From: Veillonella tobetsuensis
GTDB lineage: Bacteria > Bacillota > Negativicutes > Veillonellales > Veillonellaceae
NCBI RefSeq assembly: GCF_001078375.1
Contig: NZ_DF967922.1
Span: 69,080-133,079 of the forward strand
Direction of reading: 5' to 3'
DNA length: 64,000 bases
Below are positions 1 to 8,669 of the stretch, piece by piece. How positions within the stretch are numbered: position 1 is the stretch's first letter; each line of letters begins with the position of its first letter. The position numbers were made by a program, and so were the translations under genes. The notes beneath the pieces are model-generated. The model did no database searches. It was not told the origin of the DNA and was given only the letters and a program-made list of their open reading frames with translations.

Positions 1-47
1 TAGGATTTTACAAATCTAATTTTCTTGGTATTTCTTATATTTTAAAG

Positions 48-91
48 GGACTGCAACTAGAATGCGGTAAAACCGCATTCTGTTACAGCCC
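48..91 (-). terminator. Terminator of the aro operon
   Basis: A perfect 10-bp stem (59-68 with 72-81, loop of 3) sits inside an outer imperfect stem (48-58 with 81-91). Read on the minus strand it follows the aroE/aroK stop by about 70 nt and runs into a weak T-rich stretch, so it probably ends the aromatic operon. Bases 92-160 show nothing else. Confidence 0.7.
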
Positions 92-160
92 CTTGGTGCT
101 ATATCTATGAAGTTAAGATATGAGTTTTAGTTTTATCTAGAAATACAGATGAATAATTTT

Positions 161-1396
161 TTAGAGTAAATTAGTTTCGAAGTCTTCTAGAATAGCCGCT
201 ACTGTTTCTGGTGTATTGCGATGGTGTTCCACGATGGATTGTGCAAAGCTTTCATACATTGGTGTACGAATTTCTTCGAGTTCGCGTAAGCGTTCGATAC
301 CACCACTAGAGAGAACCCGACCGGATGTAGATAAGTTTTCTATAGGTTGGGTTAATTGGTAGATACGACCATTTTGGCGTAAGTGTGCGTAGTTTTTAGG
401 CACTGTTACACAGCCGCCACCAGTGGAGATAACAAGACCTGTTTGAGTGCCCAGTTTCGCAATCATTTCCGCTTCTTTTTCACGGAATGCTGGTTCCCCT
501 TGTTCTGTAATGTATGTGGAAATGTCTCCAATTTCTTTTTCTAACTCATGATCCACGTCAATGCAGGTACGGCCCATTTCTTCACCGAGCGCTTTACCGA
601 CTGTAGTTTTTCCTACGCCAGGCATGCCGATGAGGATAATGTTTTCCTTTTCACGGCGCATATCTCGTAAGATTTGCTCAATTTCCTTTGTGCCAAAGCT
701 TTCACCTTGGAAATGGTTAGCAGCCTCAACGCCTTGAGCCACGAGGAATGGCAAGCCATCACAATGAGGAATCTCCATCATTTCTGCTTGTAACAACAAA
801 ATCGTACGGCGTGGATTATAGATGAGGTCTACAACGCCTTCTAGCTTGGAGAATTGCGTAATATCGATGAGGTTAGCTGGATTATGAGGATACATACCGA
901 TAGGTGTGCAGTTAATAATAATCTGTGCTGTTTCGTAGTAATTAGGCGCATCACCATAGAATGGTGCCGTCTTACGAGAGAGGTGAATTATGTTCTTAGC
1001 TCCTAAGTCTTCAAGAGCTACGTGAACGGTAGCGGAGGAAGCGCCATCGCCAAGGATAATACATTCCTTGCCAGATACATCAATGCCAGCATGTTGTAGA
1101 GTAAACACAAAACCATCGTAGTCAGTATTATAGCCGTGCCATTTACCATCTTTGCGAACCATCGTATTCACACAACCGATGCGTTCTGCACGAGGGTCTA
1201 CTACATCACAAGCTTCAAGGGCATTTACCTTGTAAGGGATAGTGATATTGATACCTTGTAATTCTGGATCAGCGAAGAACTCTTGTAGTTGGCTCGGTTC
1301 GCGCTCAAATAATTCGTAATTTGTATTCCCTAGTGCACTGTGAATGCGAGGGGAGAAGCTATGGCCTAACGTACGGCCAAGTAAACCAAATTTCAT
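161..1396 (-). CDS. aroE-aroK: Shikimate dehydrogenase-shikimate kinase fusion
   Basis: A 411-residue bifunctional enzyme for two steps of the shikimate pathway: NADP-dependent reduction of 3-dehydroshikimate and ATP-dependent phosphorylation of shikimate, both cytosolic. Residues 1-245 are AroE: the SFSP shikimate-binding motif (13-16), the NITIPYK motif with the presumed catalytic Lys56, NTD with Asp92, and the GDGASS nucleotide-binding turn (116-121). Residues 253-411 are AroK: Walker A GMPGVGKTT (257-265) and the STGGG motif (324-328). The start was moved 19 codons in from the longest frame because AGGAGG lies 6 nt before this ATG and the protein then begins exactly like AroE. It is the last gene of the aro operon. 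AroE and AroK are usually separate or fused to other pathway enzymes, so this pairing is less common. Confidence 0.93.
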   Translation of the reverse strand: MKFGLLGRTLGHSFSPRIHSALGNTNYELFEREPSQLQEFFADPELQGINITIPYKVNALEACDVVDPRAERIGCVNTMVRKDGKWHGYNTDYDGFVFTLQHAGIDVSGKECIILGDGASSATVHVALEDLGAKNIIHLSRKTAPFYGDAPNYYETAQIIINCTPIGMYPHNPANLIDITQFSKLEGVVDLIYNPRRTILLLQAEMMEIPHCDGLPFLVAQGVEAANHFQGESFGTKEIEQILRDMRREKENIILIGMPGVGKTTVGKALGEEMGRTCIDVDHELEKEIGDISTYITEQGEPAFREKEAEMIAKLGTQTGLVISTGGGCVTVPKNYAHLRQNGRIYQLTQPIENLSTSGRVLSSGGIERLRELEEIRTPMYESFAQSIVEHHRNTPETVAAILEDFETNLL

Positions 1397-1422
1397 AGGA
1401 CCTCCTAGGTCAATATACATAG

Positions 1423-1454
1423 AATGGCTAATAGGCTGGTACCTATTAGCCATT
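1423..1454 (-). other. Intergenic 13-bp hairpin between pheA and aroE/aroK
   Basis: A perfect 13-bp inverted repeat (1423-1435 with 1442-1454, 6-nt loop). On the transcribed minus strand no T-run follows, so it looks like an mRNA processing or stability element rather than a simple terminator. Confidence 0.6.
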
Positions 1455-1519
1455 GGAGTTTTATAACTATATTCATTGTACTATATATGCCCTGATAGGG
1501 ACTAGTAGGGATGAATATA

Positions 1520-2659
1520 TTAGTTTTCAGGATAATTACCGAGTAAGCGGAACTTATCTTGTGATGTATGAAGCTCTGCTAGAACAGATAATACCTTTGG
1601 ATCTGCTAAGGATGCTTCTAAATCGAGGTAGAACAAAAACTCAAAGTTATGGCCTACGATAGGGCGAGACTCGAGTTTGGTAAGATTTACGCCGATGTTT
1701 GCAAACTTGGTAAGTAATGTACCAAGACCACCTGGAGCATGGCTTGCTGTAGTTACCACAGAGATTTTATTAGCCCCTGGGTACACATGGAAGTCCTTGC
1801 TGATGCAGATAAAGCGCGTATAGTTGTTATCGCTATTTTGGATATTGCGCATCAATGGAGACAAATTATACAAGTCTGCACATTGCGGTGCTGCAATAGC
1901 TGCTACGCCAGGGTCATCACTAGCCGCTACGAGCTGTGCTGCACGAGCCGTGTTATCGAAGGAGCGCAATTCTACACCATCTAATTTCTCTAGGAAGTGG
2001 CTGCATTGGCCCAACGCTTGAGGGTGGGAGATGATAGTGTGAATATCCTCTAGTTTTGTGCCTTTTTTTACGAGTAAATCGTGAGAAATCCATAGGCGAG
2101 TACCGCGTACGATATAGCATTTACGATCTTCTAGAAGGTCATACACTTCTTTTACAGAACCATTGGAGCTGTTTTCGATAGGTAATACGCCGAATTGACA
2201 TTCTCCAGACTCAACAGCGTCGAACACGGCACGGAATCCTGTTACATAGTGAATTTGGCTGAGGGGCAATAATTTATCACATGCCACTTGCGCATTGCTG
2301 CCGAATACGCCAGCACAAGCTACGCTGCCACGTTGTGGAGGCAAAGTAGGGGACTGCTCAATGGCTTTTTTCATTTTTACTGTGAACTCATTATCTTGGA
2401 ATAATTGTTCAGACTGGTACGTACGGCTCAAGCTAAATAATGCTTCGAAGAAACGACGCGCGTATAGGTCGAGGTCTGGGCCTGCATCTCGAGTTACTTT
2501 GTCGAGGATATCTCGTTCCCGTTTGGCATCGTAAATAGCCTTGTTCATTTCTTTCTTTGCCGCCGCAACGTCCTTGGAGAGTTCCATGCGCTCTTTGAAG
2601 AGGGCGAGCATTTGGTCGTTTATATCGTTAATCTTAACGCGTACTTCATCTAAGTTCAT
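1520..2659 (-). CDS. pheA: Chorismate mutase / prephenate dehydratase (P-protein)
   Basis: Bifunctional enzyme committing chorismate to phenylalanine: chorismate to prephenate, then to phenylpyruvate. Residues 1-90 are an AroQ-type helical chorismate mutase (Arg, Lys and Glu-rich helices). About 110-285 is the prephenate dehydratase, with the GVLPIENSSNGSV segment (157-169) and a TRF motif before the C-terminal domain. About 300-375 is an ACT domain with GVNLTKLESRP, the usual Phe feedback site. The start at 2659 is preceded by TAGGAGAT; it overlaps the aroC stop by 14 bp, implying translational coupling. Length (379) is normal for the P-protein. No tyrA is seen in the operon, so only the Phe branch is dedicated here. 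Confidence 0.94.
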   Translation of the reverse strand: MNLDEVRVKINDINDQMLALFKERMELSKDVAAAKKEMNKAIYDAKRERDILDKVTRDAGPDLDLYARRFFEALFSLSRTYQSEQLFQDNEFTVKMKKAIEQSPTLPPQRGSVACAGVFGSNAQVACDKLLPLSQIHYVTGFRAVFDAVESGECQFGVLPIENSSNGSVKEVYDLLEDRKCYIVRGTRLWISHDLLVKKGTKLEDIHTIISHPQALGQCSHFLEKLDGVELRSFDNTARAAQLVAASDDPGVAAIAAPQCADLYNLSPLMRNIQNSDNNYTRFICISKDFHVYPGANKISVVTTASHAPGGLGTLLTKFANIGVNLTKLESRPIVGHNFEFLFYLDLEASLADPKVLSVLAELHTSQDKFRLLGNYPEN

Positions 2660-3740
2660 GGTCAATATCTCCTAAGAAATCAAGAATAACGAGGGCTGTT
2701 ACAGCTTCGATAACAGGTACTGCACGAAGCGCTACACATGGGTCGTGACGACCTTGGATTGTGAGCAATGTGTCCTCTTTTTGTGAAAGTGACACAGAAT
2801 GTTGTTCTTTATAAATGGATGGTGTTGGCTTGATGCCCACTTGCATAACGAGTGGTAAACCATTGGTAATACCACCTTGAATACCACCGCTATTATTCGT
2901 TGTCGTTGTAATCTTGTCGCCGTCCATGGTGAAAGCATCATTCACTTCGGAACCAAGTTGTGTACACATATCAAAGCCACCGCCAAAGGATACGCCTTTA
3001 ATGGCGGGTACCCCAAAGATTACGCGAGCTAAGCGGTTTTCGATACCATCAAAGTTTGGGTTGCCAAGGCCAATTGGTAGACCTGTAGCAACGACTTCAA
3101 CGATACCACCTGTAGAGTCCCCATCTTTTTTGAGGTCCATAACAAGGGTTTCTACTTCGCTACGTTTTTGTGGATCAACCATAGCAATTGGCTCTGTAGC
3201 GATACTAGCTAATGCTTTCATATCTGGGTGAACCATGTTGATAGGAGCATCTTGAATCGTTCCCACTTGTTTTAAATGGCCGTGAATTTCAATGCCTTTT
3301 TCACGTAATAGTTGTAGAGCGATGCCACCAGCTACGCAAAGCGGAGCTGTAAGGCGCGCTGAAAAATGGCCGCCACCGCGCATATCTACCTTATCACCGT
3401 AGCGTATACGAGCTGTAAAATCTGCATGAGATGGGCGAGGGATATCGCGTAAGTTGTTATAATCGCTAGAGTGTTGCGATGTGTTGCGGATCATAAATGC
3501 CAATGGAGAACCACTGAGCATGCCGTCCACCAAACCTGCTAAAAATTCAGGTGTATCGGCTTCCTTACGCTGTGTTGTTAATTGATTTTGCCCTGGCGCA
3601 CGGCGCTTTAAAAAGGCTTTTAACTCATCGATATCGATGGTATGTCCACAAGGTAGACCTTCAACAATACCGCCGATAGCGTATCCATGAGAGGCGCCAA
3701 AGGTAGATACCTGTATGGTTTTACCGAAATTAGATGCCAT
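2646..3740 (-). CDS. aroC: Chorismate synthase
   Basis: Converts 5-enolpyruvylshikimate-3-phosphate to chorismate using reduced FMN. The 364-residue protein has the family signatures: GASHGYAIGGIVEG near the N-terminus (residues 15-28), RPSHADFT, the GGGHFSAR segment, and a C-terminal RHDPC motif. A TAGGAG site lies 8 nt before the ATG. It sits between aroA and pheA and overlaps pheA by 14 bp, so it is co-transcribed. Length and motifs are ordinary. Confidence 0.96.
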   Translation of the reverse strand: MASNFGKTIQVSTFGASHGYAIGGIVEGLPCGHTIDIDELKAFLKRRAPGQNQLTTQRKEADTPEFLAGLVDGMLSGSPLAFMIRNTSQHSSDYNNLRDIPRPSHADFTARIRYGDKVDMRGGGHFSARLTAPLCVAGGIALQLLREKGIEIHGHLKQVGTIQDAPINMVHPDMKALASIATEPIAMVDPQKRSEVETLVMDLKKDGDSTGGIVEVVATGLPIGLGNPNFDGIENRLARVIFGVPAIKGVSFGGGFDMCTQLGSEVNDAFTMDGDKITTTTNNSGGIQGGITNGLPLVMQVGIKPTPSIYKEQHSVSLSQKEDTLLTIQGRHDPCVALRAVPVIEAVTALVILDFLGDIDHELR

Positions 3741-3815
3741 TATATTAACTCCTACTATATAGTACTTACGACTATTATTGTTATGTATCTAATCACACCA
3801 GATAAGATTAGAAAT

Positions 3816-5084
3816 CTATACCGGTTGTGCATTACCGCCTAGTAAATTCCAGTCCTCAAAGAAGTGTGGATAGGATTTTGTGATAGCTTCGCTATCTTTT
3901 AACGTAACAGGGTTTTCACTGATGAGGGCCATCAATGTGCCTGCCATAACGAGGCGGTGGTCATTTACGCAATCGCCATGTCCACCTTTAAGTATACCAC
4001 TACCGATGATGTATAGGTCATCACCATCTTCACGCACTGTACCGCCTAAGTCTCTTACGAGATTAGCAACAGCTATGAGACGATCGGATTCTTTTAAGCG
4101 TAGGCGAGCACCCTTAATAAAGGAACTTTCACCAGAAATAGAGCAGGCGAGGGCTGCCATAACTGGCAACATGTCAGGCATTTGCTCAAGGTCGGCGTGA
4201 ATTGGTGTGTTACCGCGGCCAGACACGGTAATATTCATGCCGTCCCATGTTACAGTGCATCCTGCAGATTCGATAACTTGCATGATGCGGCGGTCCGCTT
4301 GCACAGAATTCTTGTTCATACCAGTAATAGTAATTGGTTTGCCTGTCATAGCGGCAGCGACCATCCAAATCGCTGTATTAGACCAATCGCCTTCGATTTG
4401 GTAATTATCACGGCCGATAAAGGATGCACCAAATGGGACTGTGAAAGCCTCGTTGATGTTTGTATCAGGTAACGTATGCTCTACCTCCACGCCAAAATCA
4501 CGCATAGTTTCCGTCGTTAATGTTACATAATCACTAGATTGTAGTGGGGTAGTAGCCGTGATAGTAGATAGGCCGATTTGAGGGGCTGCCAACAATAATC
4601 CAGAGAAGAATTGGCTACTTACATCACCTACCATGGAGAAATTACCGCCTTGGAGACGACCTGTCATAGTAAATGGCGGTTTATCTTGGGAGAATGTTAC
4701 ACCATGCGCTTTCATTTCGCTTAGCATAGGTTCGAGAGGACGATCTGGTAAACGACCTTTGGCATCTACGTCTACATCGTTACAGATGGATGCAGCTACA
4801 GGTAATAAGAGACGTAATGTAGTGCCTGATTCGTGAGGTACTACATTGCCCTTTGCTGGGACAGGACCTGGTGTAACTGTGACAACTCTATTTTCATATA
4901 CTACGTGAGCACCTAAGCCTCGCAAGGATTCCATAGTAGCATCGATGTCTTTAGAGGTACGGCTTAGTAGTATAGTAGATGGAGAATTAGCCAGGGCTGC
5001 ACAAATTAATGCGCGATGTGCATGAGCCTTTGCGGGGATGGACGCGATAGTCCCCGTAGGGATGGCGTTCGTTACAGAATGCAT
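3816..5084 (-). CDS. aroA: EPSP synthase (3-phosphoshikimate 1-carboxyvinyltransferase)
   Basis: Transfers the enolpyruvyl group of PEP to shikimate-3-phosphate. The 422-residue protein shows ESGTTLRLLLPVA near residue 85, QSSDYVT in the middle, and the LKESDRL motif of the C-terminal half, all diagnostic of the family. AAGGAG is placed 7 nt before the ATG and only 10 nt separate it from the aroB stop. A 75-nt gap precedes aroC and holds no clear promoter. Ordinary length. Confidence 0.96.
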   Translation of the reverse strand: MHSVTNAIPTGTIASIPAKAHAHRALICAALANSPSTILLSRTSKDIDATMESLRGLGAHVVYENRVVTVTPGPVPAKGNVVPHESGTTLRLLLPVAASICNDVDVDAKGRLPDRPLEPMLSEMKAHGVTFSQDKPPFTMTGRLQGGNFSMVGDVSSQFFSGLLLAAPQIGLSTITATTPLQSSDYVTLTTETMRDFGVEVEHTLPDTNINEAFTVPFGASFIGRDNYQIEGDWSNTAIWMVAAAMTGKPITITGMNKNSVQADRRIMQVIESAGCTVTWDGMNITVSGRGNTPIHADLEQMPDMLPVMAALACSISGESSFIKGARLRLKESDRLIAVANLVRDLGGTVREDGDDLYIIGSGILKGGHGDCVNDHRLVMAGTLMALISENPVTLKDSEAITKSYPHFFEDWNLLGGNAQPV

Positions 5085-5094
5085 ATAAATCTCC

Positions 5095-6147
5095 TTATTC
5101 TAAATAGGTTGCAAGCTCTTCGTGTGTTACCACCTTGAGTTCGCTGTGGCCATAGCTAGCAGGAACTACAATTTTAATGGTAGCCCCTTCGCTTTTTTTA
5201 TCGTGTTTAGCAGCTGCTAAAATTTCTTCTTTTGTTATAGTCGTAGTGGTTGGCAAATCGTGTGCTTCGATGAGGACCTTTAATTTGTCTAACGCCTCTG
5301 CATCTAATTCTCCATGTTTGACAGCACCTTGCGCCATAAGGACCATGCCAATCGCTACGGCGTAGCCATGGTGGACTTCAAAGTGGCTCGCCTTTTCAAT
5401 ACCATGACCAAAGGTATGACCGAGGTTTAAGAGGGCACGAACACCAGATTCACGTTCGTCTTGCTCTACGATATCCGCCTTTGCTTGAACACAACGAGCG
5501 ATAACTGCACTAACGCTATCACGATGCTTTATTAATGGCTTATGTTCGAGTTGGGTTAATAACCCTGGTACATCGAGGAAACCATATTTAATAATTTCTC
5601 CGCATCCATTTTTCCACTCCATGTCTGGCAAGGTGTTAAGTGTTGTAGGATCACAGAGGACAAGGAGAGGTTGTTTGAAAGCACCCCACAGGTTTTTACC
5701 TGCTTCTAGATTGACCGCAGTTTTACCGCCTACAGAGGAGTCTACTGCGGCTAATAGGGATGTAGGAACCTGTACATAGTCGATACCACGTAGGTATGTA
5801 GCTGCTGCAAAACCGGCCATATCACCTACTACACCGCCCCCAAGGGCAATGAGCAGGTCTTTACGAGTTAATGATTGAGCTGCCATGTATTCCACTAAAT
5901 CAATGAGTTGGTGGGCGTTTTTGGAGCTTTCACCAGCAGTAAAGACATAGTCGCATACGCTATAGCCTGCATTAATCATATTAGTTTTTACTAAGTTTAA
6001 ATAATGCGGGGCCACATTGCTATCGCTGACGATAATAACAGAACAATTTGGTTTTAGTGGTTTAATATAATCGGCAATGCGTTGTAAAGAGCCAGCCTCG
6101 ATGACAACATCGTAAGGTGTGGATGCGTTAATGTGGATGCGAGTCAT
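5095..6147 (-). CDS. aroB: 3-dehydroquinate synthase
   Basis: Cyclises DAHP to 3-dehydroquinate using NAD and a divalent metal. The 350-residue protein carries the NAD-binding GGGVVGDMAGFAAA segment (about 104-117), DSSVGGKTAVN and the metal-binding LGHTFGH motif. AAAGGAA lies upstream of the ATG. It is second in the aro operon, separated from aroF by a 74-nt spacer containing a strong hairpin. Confidence 0.96.
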   Translation of the reverse strand: MTRIHINASTPYDVVIEAGSLQRIADYIKPLKPNCSVIIVSDSNVAPHYLNLVKTNMINAGYSVCDYVFTAGESSKNAHQLIDLVEYMAAQSLTRKDLLIALGGGVVGDMAGFAAATYLRGIDYVQVPTSLLAAVDSSVGGKTAVNLEAGKNLWGAFKQPLLVLCDPTTLNTLPDMEWKNGCGEIIKYGFLDVPGLLTQLEHKPLIKHRDSVSAVIARCVQAKADIVEQDERESGVRALLNLGHTFGHGIEKASHFEVHHGYAVAIGMVLMAQGAVKHGELDAEALDKLKVLIEAHDLPTTTTITKEEILAAAKHDKKSEGATIKIVVPASYGHSELKVVTHEELATYLE

Positions 6148-6167
6148 AACGATTCCTTTCTTAAAAG

Positions 6168-6205
6168 AATAAGCTAGTATCTATTATAACGGATACTAGC
6201 TTATT
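6168..6205 (-). other. Intergenic 14-bp hairpin between aroF and aroB
   Basis: Perfect 14-bp inverted repeat (6168-6181 with 6192-6205, 10-nt loop). On the minus strand the stem is followed by CTTTTAAG and then the aroB ribosome binding site, so it may attenuate or protect the aroF message and lower downstream expression. Confidence 0.55.
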
Positions 6206-6221
6206 TGTGTGATCTTTAAGA

Positions 6222-7235
6222 TTATTTAGTGCATTCAACCAATGCTTGGCGTAATGCGCGAACTTCTTTCATAAGGCTAGTGAATTGGTCTGGTCGTAAT
6301 GCTTGAGGGCCGTCGCACAATGCTTTGGATGGATCGTTGTGAACTTCGATCATAAGGCCGTCTGCACCACCGCCTACAGATGCAAGAGAAAGTGGACGAA
6401 CCATGCGGCTCATACCGGCAGCATGGCTAGGGTCCATGATGATTGGCAAGTGAGATAATTCGTGCATCATAGGGATTGCTGTTACATCTAAGGTATTGCG
6501 AGTTTTAGTTTCGAATGTGCGGATACCGCGTTCGCATAATACAACTTGTTCATTGCCTTCGGACATGATGTATTCAGCAGCCATCAACCATTCTTCGTAT
6601 GTGGCAGACAAACCACGTTTTAATAATATAGGTTTATTCATCTTGCCCACTTCTTTTAAAAGCGTGAAATTTTGCATATTACGAGCGCCGATTTGAAGCA
6701 TATCTACATTATCGAAGTATTGTAGTTGAGAAATATCCATTACTTCAGAAACGATAGGAAGACCTGTTTCTTTCTTAGCAAGTTCTAATAATTCCAAACC
6801 TTCTGGGCCCATGCCTTGGAAGGAGTATGGGGAAGTACGAGGTTTGAAAGCACCGCCACGAAGGATAGTAGCACCTGCTTCTTTACAAGCTATAGCTGTT
6901 TCGATTACTTGTTCAGGTGTTTCTACGGAGCAAGGACCTGCCATTACTGCGAAGTGACCGCCACCGATCAATGCACCACCTACGTTGATTACAGAATCAT
7001 CTGGATGGAATTTACGGTTTGCTTTTTTGTATGGTTCTTGGATGCGAGTTACTTTATCTACGAAATCAAGGGATTCGATTTGACGAGCATCAAGAGATGC
7101 AGTATCGCCGATAAGACCTAAAATGTTGTAGCGAGTACCTTCTACTGGGTGGATGATGATGCCTTTTGCCTCTAATTCACTGCGTAAACGAGATACCTCT
7201 GCTTCTGCTGCGTTTTGTTTTAATGTAATGATCAT
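6222..7235 (-). CDS. aroF: 3-deoxy-7-phosphoheptulonate (DAHP) synthase, AroA(G)/KDSA type
   Basis: First enzyme of the shikimate pathway: condenses PEP with erythrose-4-phosphate. The 337-residue protein has a small N-terminal alpha/beta domain (about 1-70), as in Thermotoga-type enzymes where it carries feedback control, then the KDO8P/DAHP barrel with AGPCSVE and LLKRGLSATYEEW. The start at 7235 is set by AAGGAGG immediately upstream; the longer frame would begin inside the leader terminator. First structural gene of the operon, downstream of an aromatic attenuator. The gene symbol is loose: aroF, aroG and aroA are all used for this class. Confidence 0.93.
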   Translation of the reverse strand: MIITLKQNAAEAEVSRLRSELEAKGIIIHPVEGTRYNILGLIGDTASLDARQIESLDFVDKVTRIQEPYKKANRKFHPDDSVINVGGALIGGGHFAVMAGPCSVETPEQVIETAIACKEAGATILRGGAFKPRTSPYSFQGMGPEGLELLELAKKETGLPIVSEVMDISQLQYFDNVDMLQIGARNMQNFTLLKEVGKMNKPILLKRGLSATYEEWLMAAEYIMSEGNEQVVLCERGIRTFETKTRNTLDVTAIPMMHELSHLPIIMDPSHAAGMSRMVRPLSLASVGGGADGLMIEVHNDPSKALCDGPQALRPDQFTSLMKEVRALRQALVECTK

Positions 7236-7290
7236 GATAAATCCTCCTTGTAAACTACAGTGAATAGTAGGGCTCACCATACGGGATAGC

Positions 7291-7334
7291 AAACAAAAAA
7301 GGGCTACCCGTAGTCTAATACGGGTAGCCCTTTT
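7291..7334 (-). terminator. Attenuator terminator in the aro leader
   Basis: A perfect 16-bp stem (7297-7312 with 7319-7334, 6-nt loop) followed on the minus strand by TTTTTTG. It stands between the leader peptide stop and aroF, 56 nt before the aroF start. The first-transcribed arm can pair instead with the complementary octamer at 7393-7400 inside the leader reading frame, giving an antiterminator. Confidence 0.9.
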
Positions 7335-7369
7335 ACTATTCTAAGCAACTAATAATGACTAAATCTTAA

Positions 7370-7459
7370 TTAGCGTACCACAAATAGTTCCTTACCCGTA
7401 CGTTGGATAAAGAACCAATAAAAGTATTGTTTTGTAGCTGAGCTAATTTGGTTAGTCAT
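7370..7459 (-). CDS. Aromatic leader peptide (29 residues)
   Basis: A short reading frame, MTNQISSATKQ then YFYWFF at residues 12-17, ending in VVR. GAAAGGAG lies about 10 nt before its ATG and a consensus promoter is 34 nt upstream of the ATG. Six consecutive aromatic codons are the signature of ribosome-mediated attenuation: shortage of charged Tyr, Phe or Trp tRNA would stall translation there, free the octamer at 7393-7400 for antiterminator pairing and let transcription enter aroF. Too short for ordinary gene finding. The peptide itself probably has no other function. Confidence 0.88.
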   Translation of the reverse strand: MTNQISSATKQYFYWFFIQRTGKELFVVR

Positions 7460-7492
7460 CTTTGGTTGCTCCTTTCTAAAAATTATGGGTAT

Positions 7493-7522
7493 AGTATAAA
7501 CCCAAATGATAAAATTATGCAA
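7493..7522 (-). promoter_or_regulatory. Promoter of the aro operon
   Basis: On the minus strand: -35 TTGCAT (7517-7522), 18-nt spacer, -10 TATACT (7493-7498). Transcription would start near 7486, about 27 nt before the leader peptide ATG. Confidence 0.8.
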
Positions 7523-7594
7523 TACCTAAAAATAAATTTCATGGAAGTTTTAAAATATTTTGGCTGTGGGAATTAATAAAATTTAAGATATATG

Positions 7595-7622
7595 TTGGGA
7601 TTAAGCGTGTTTTTGATATAAT
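7595..7622 (+). promoter_or_regulatory. Promoter for the GNAT gene
   Basis: -35 TTGGGA (7595-7600), 16-nt spacer, -10 TATAAT (7617-7622) with a TG one base before it (extended -10). It lies 91 nt upstream of the acetyltransferase start. Confidence 0.6.
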
Positions 7623-7713
7623 AAACATAAGAAGTTTTTAGTGTTTATAGTATGTTTCGTAATACGCTGGAATCGATTTTTATAAATATACTTATTCTGC
7701 GAAAGGGTTACCT

Positions 7714-8130
7714 ATGATTATTCAAATCTTAGATCATATAACTGATGAAATAAAACAAATTCGTATCGATGTGTTTATGAAGGAACAAGGTTTTGAAGAC
7801 GAGTTCGATGAAATCGATGAAACTGCAAAATTTGTGCTCTTATCTATAGATGGTAAAGCAGCTGGCACGTGTCGATATTTTCCCAGTGATGTAGCTGGCG
7901 ATGCCCATATTGGCCGTATGGCGGTACGTAAGCTGTATCGTGGACAACATTTGGGATCAAAAATAATGATGGCTGCAGAGAATGCTATTCGCCGTGATGG
8001 ATTTAAAACTTGTTCCTTATCAGCACAAGTACAGGCAAAACCATTCTATGAACCCCTTGGCTATAAAGCGGAAGGAGATGTATATCTTGATGAAGGCTGT
8101 CCACATATTTTGATGAGGAAGATTTTATAA
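7714..8130 (+). CDS. GNAT family N-acetyltransferase
   Basis: A 138-residue single-domain protein of the acetyl-CoA-dependent GNAT superfamily, similar in layout to ElaA/YjcF-type proteins. The acetyl-CoA-binding motif A is seen as IGRMAVRKLYRGQHLGSKIM (about 69-88), with the Q/R-x-x-G-x-G/A-like loop RGQHLG, and the C-terminal FYEPLGYKAEG motif B. Substrate unknown. The start is supported by GAAAGGG 9 nt upstream and an extended -10 promoter. It is monocistronic or co-transcribed with the next gene. Confidence 0.85.
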   Translation: MIIQILDHITDEIKQIRIDVFMKEQGFEDEFDEIDETAKFVLLSIDGKAAGTCRYFPSDVAGDAHIGRMAVRKLYRGQHLGSKIMMAAENAIRRDGFKTCSLSAQVQAKPFYEPLGYKAEGDVYLDEGCPHILMRKIL

Positions 8131-8210
8131 GCCGTTGTATAATAAGAATAAGCAGATAAGTAGCGTTAAATAATTTGATGTGCATATTTTTTGTTATGAG
8201 GTGAGCATCT

Positions 8211-8669
8211 ATGAAATTAGCAGAAGCATTACAAGAACGAGCTGATCTAAACAAGAAAATTAGTGATTTGCAAGGTCGTTTAAATCAAAATAGTTTAGTA
8301 CAAGAAGGGGAAATACCTAATGAAAACCCTAACGTATTGATGCAAGAACTAGAAGCGGCAATTGCAAGACTTCAACAACTCATTAAAGATATTAATCTTA
8401 CTAACTGTGCAACTATTGTTGAAGGGCGCTCTTTAACGCAAATTATAGCAGAGAAAGAAGGAGCTATTATGCGACTTTCTGCATATCGTGCCTTAGCAGA
8501 TAGTGCGAGTGCGATTAATTATCGTGCTCGTGGATCGGAAATCAAAATGATAGCAACTGTAAATGTTAGTGAATTACAAAAAACGGCAGATACAATATCT
8601 AAGGAGATTCGTACATTAGATAATTTACTACAGTCAACCAATTGGACCGTTGATTTAATAGAGTATTAA
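8211..8669 (+). CDS. DIP1984 family protein
   Basis: A 152-residue, almost wholly helical protein. It begins MKLAEALQERADLNKKI and contains the VEGRSLTQIIAEKE segment, which I recognise from the DIP1984 family (sometimes labelled septicolysin). Biochemical role is not established. Predicted coiled coils span about 1-65 and 110-145. No signal peptide. GAGGTGAG lies before the ATG. Cytoplasmic; function not assigned. Confidence 0.7.
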   Translation: MKLAEALQERADLNKKISDLQGRLNQNSLVQEGEIPNENPNVLMQELEAAIARLQQLIKDINLTNCATIVEGRSLTQIIAEKEGAIMRLSAYRALADSASAINYRARGSEIKMIATVNVSELQKTADTISKEIRTLDNLLQSTNWTVDLIEY

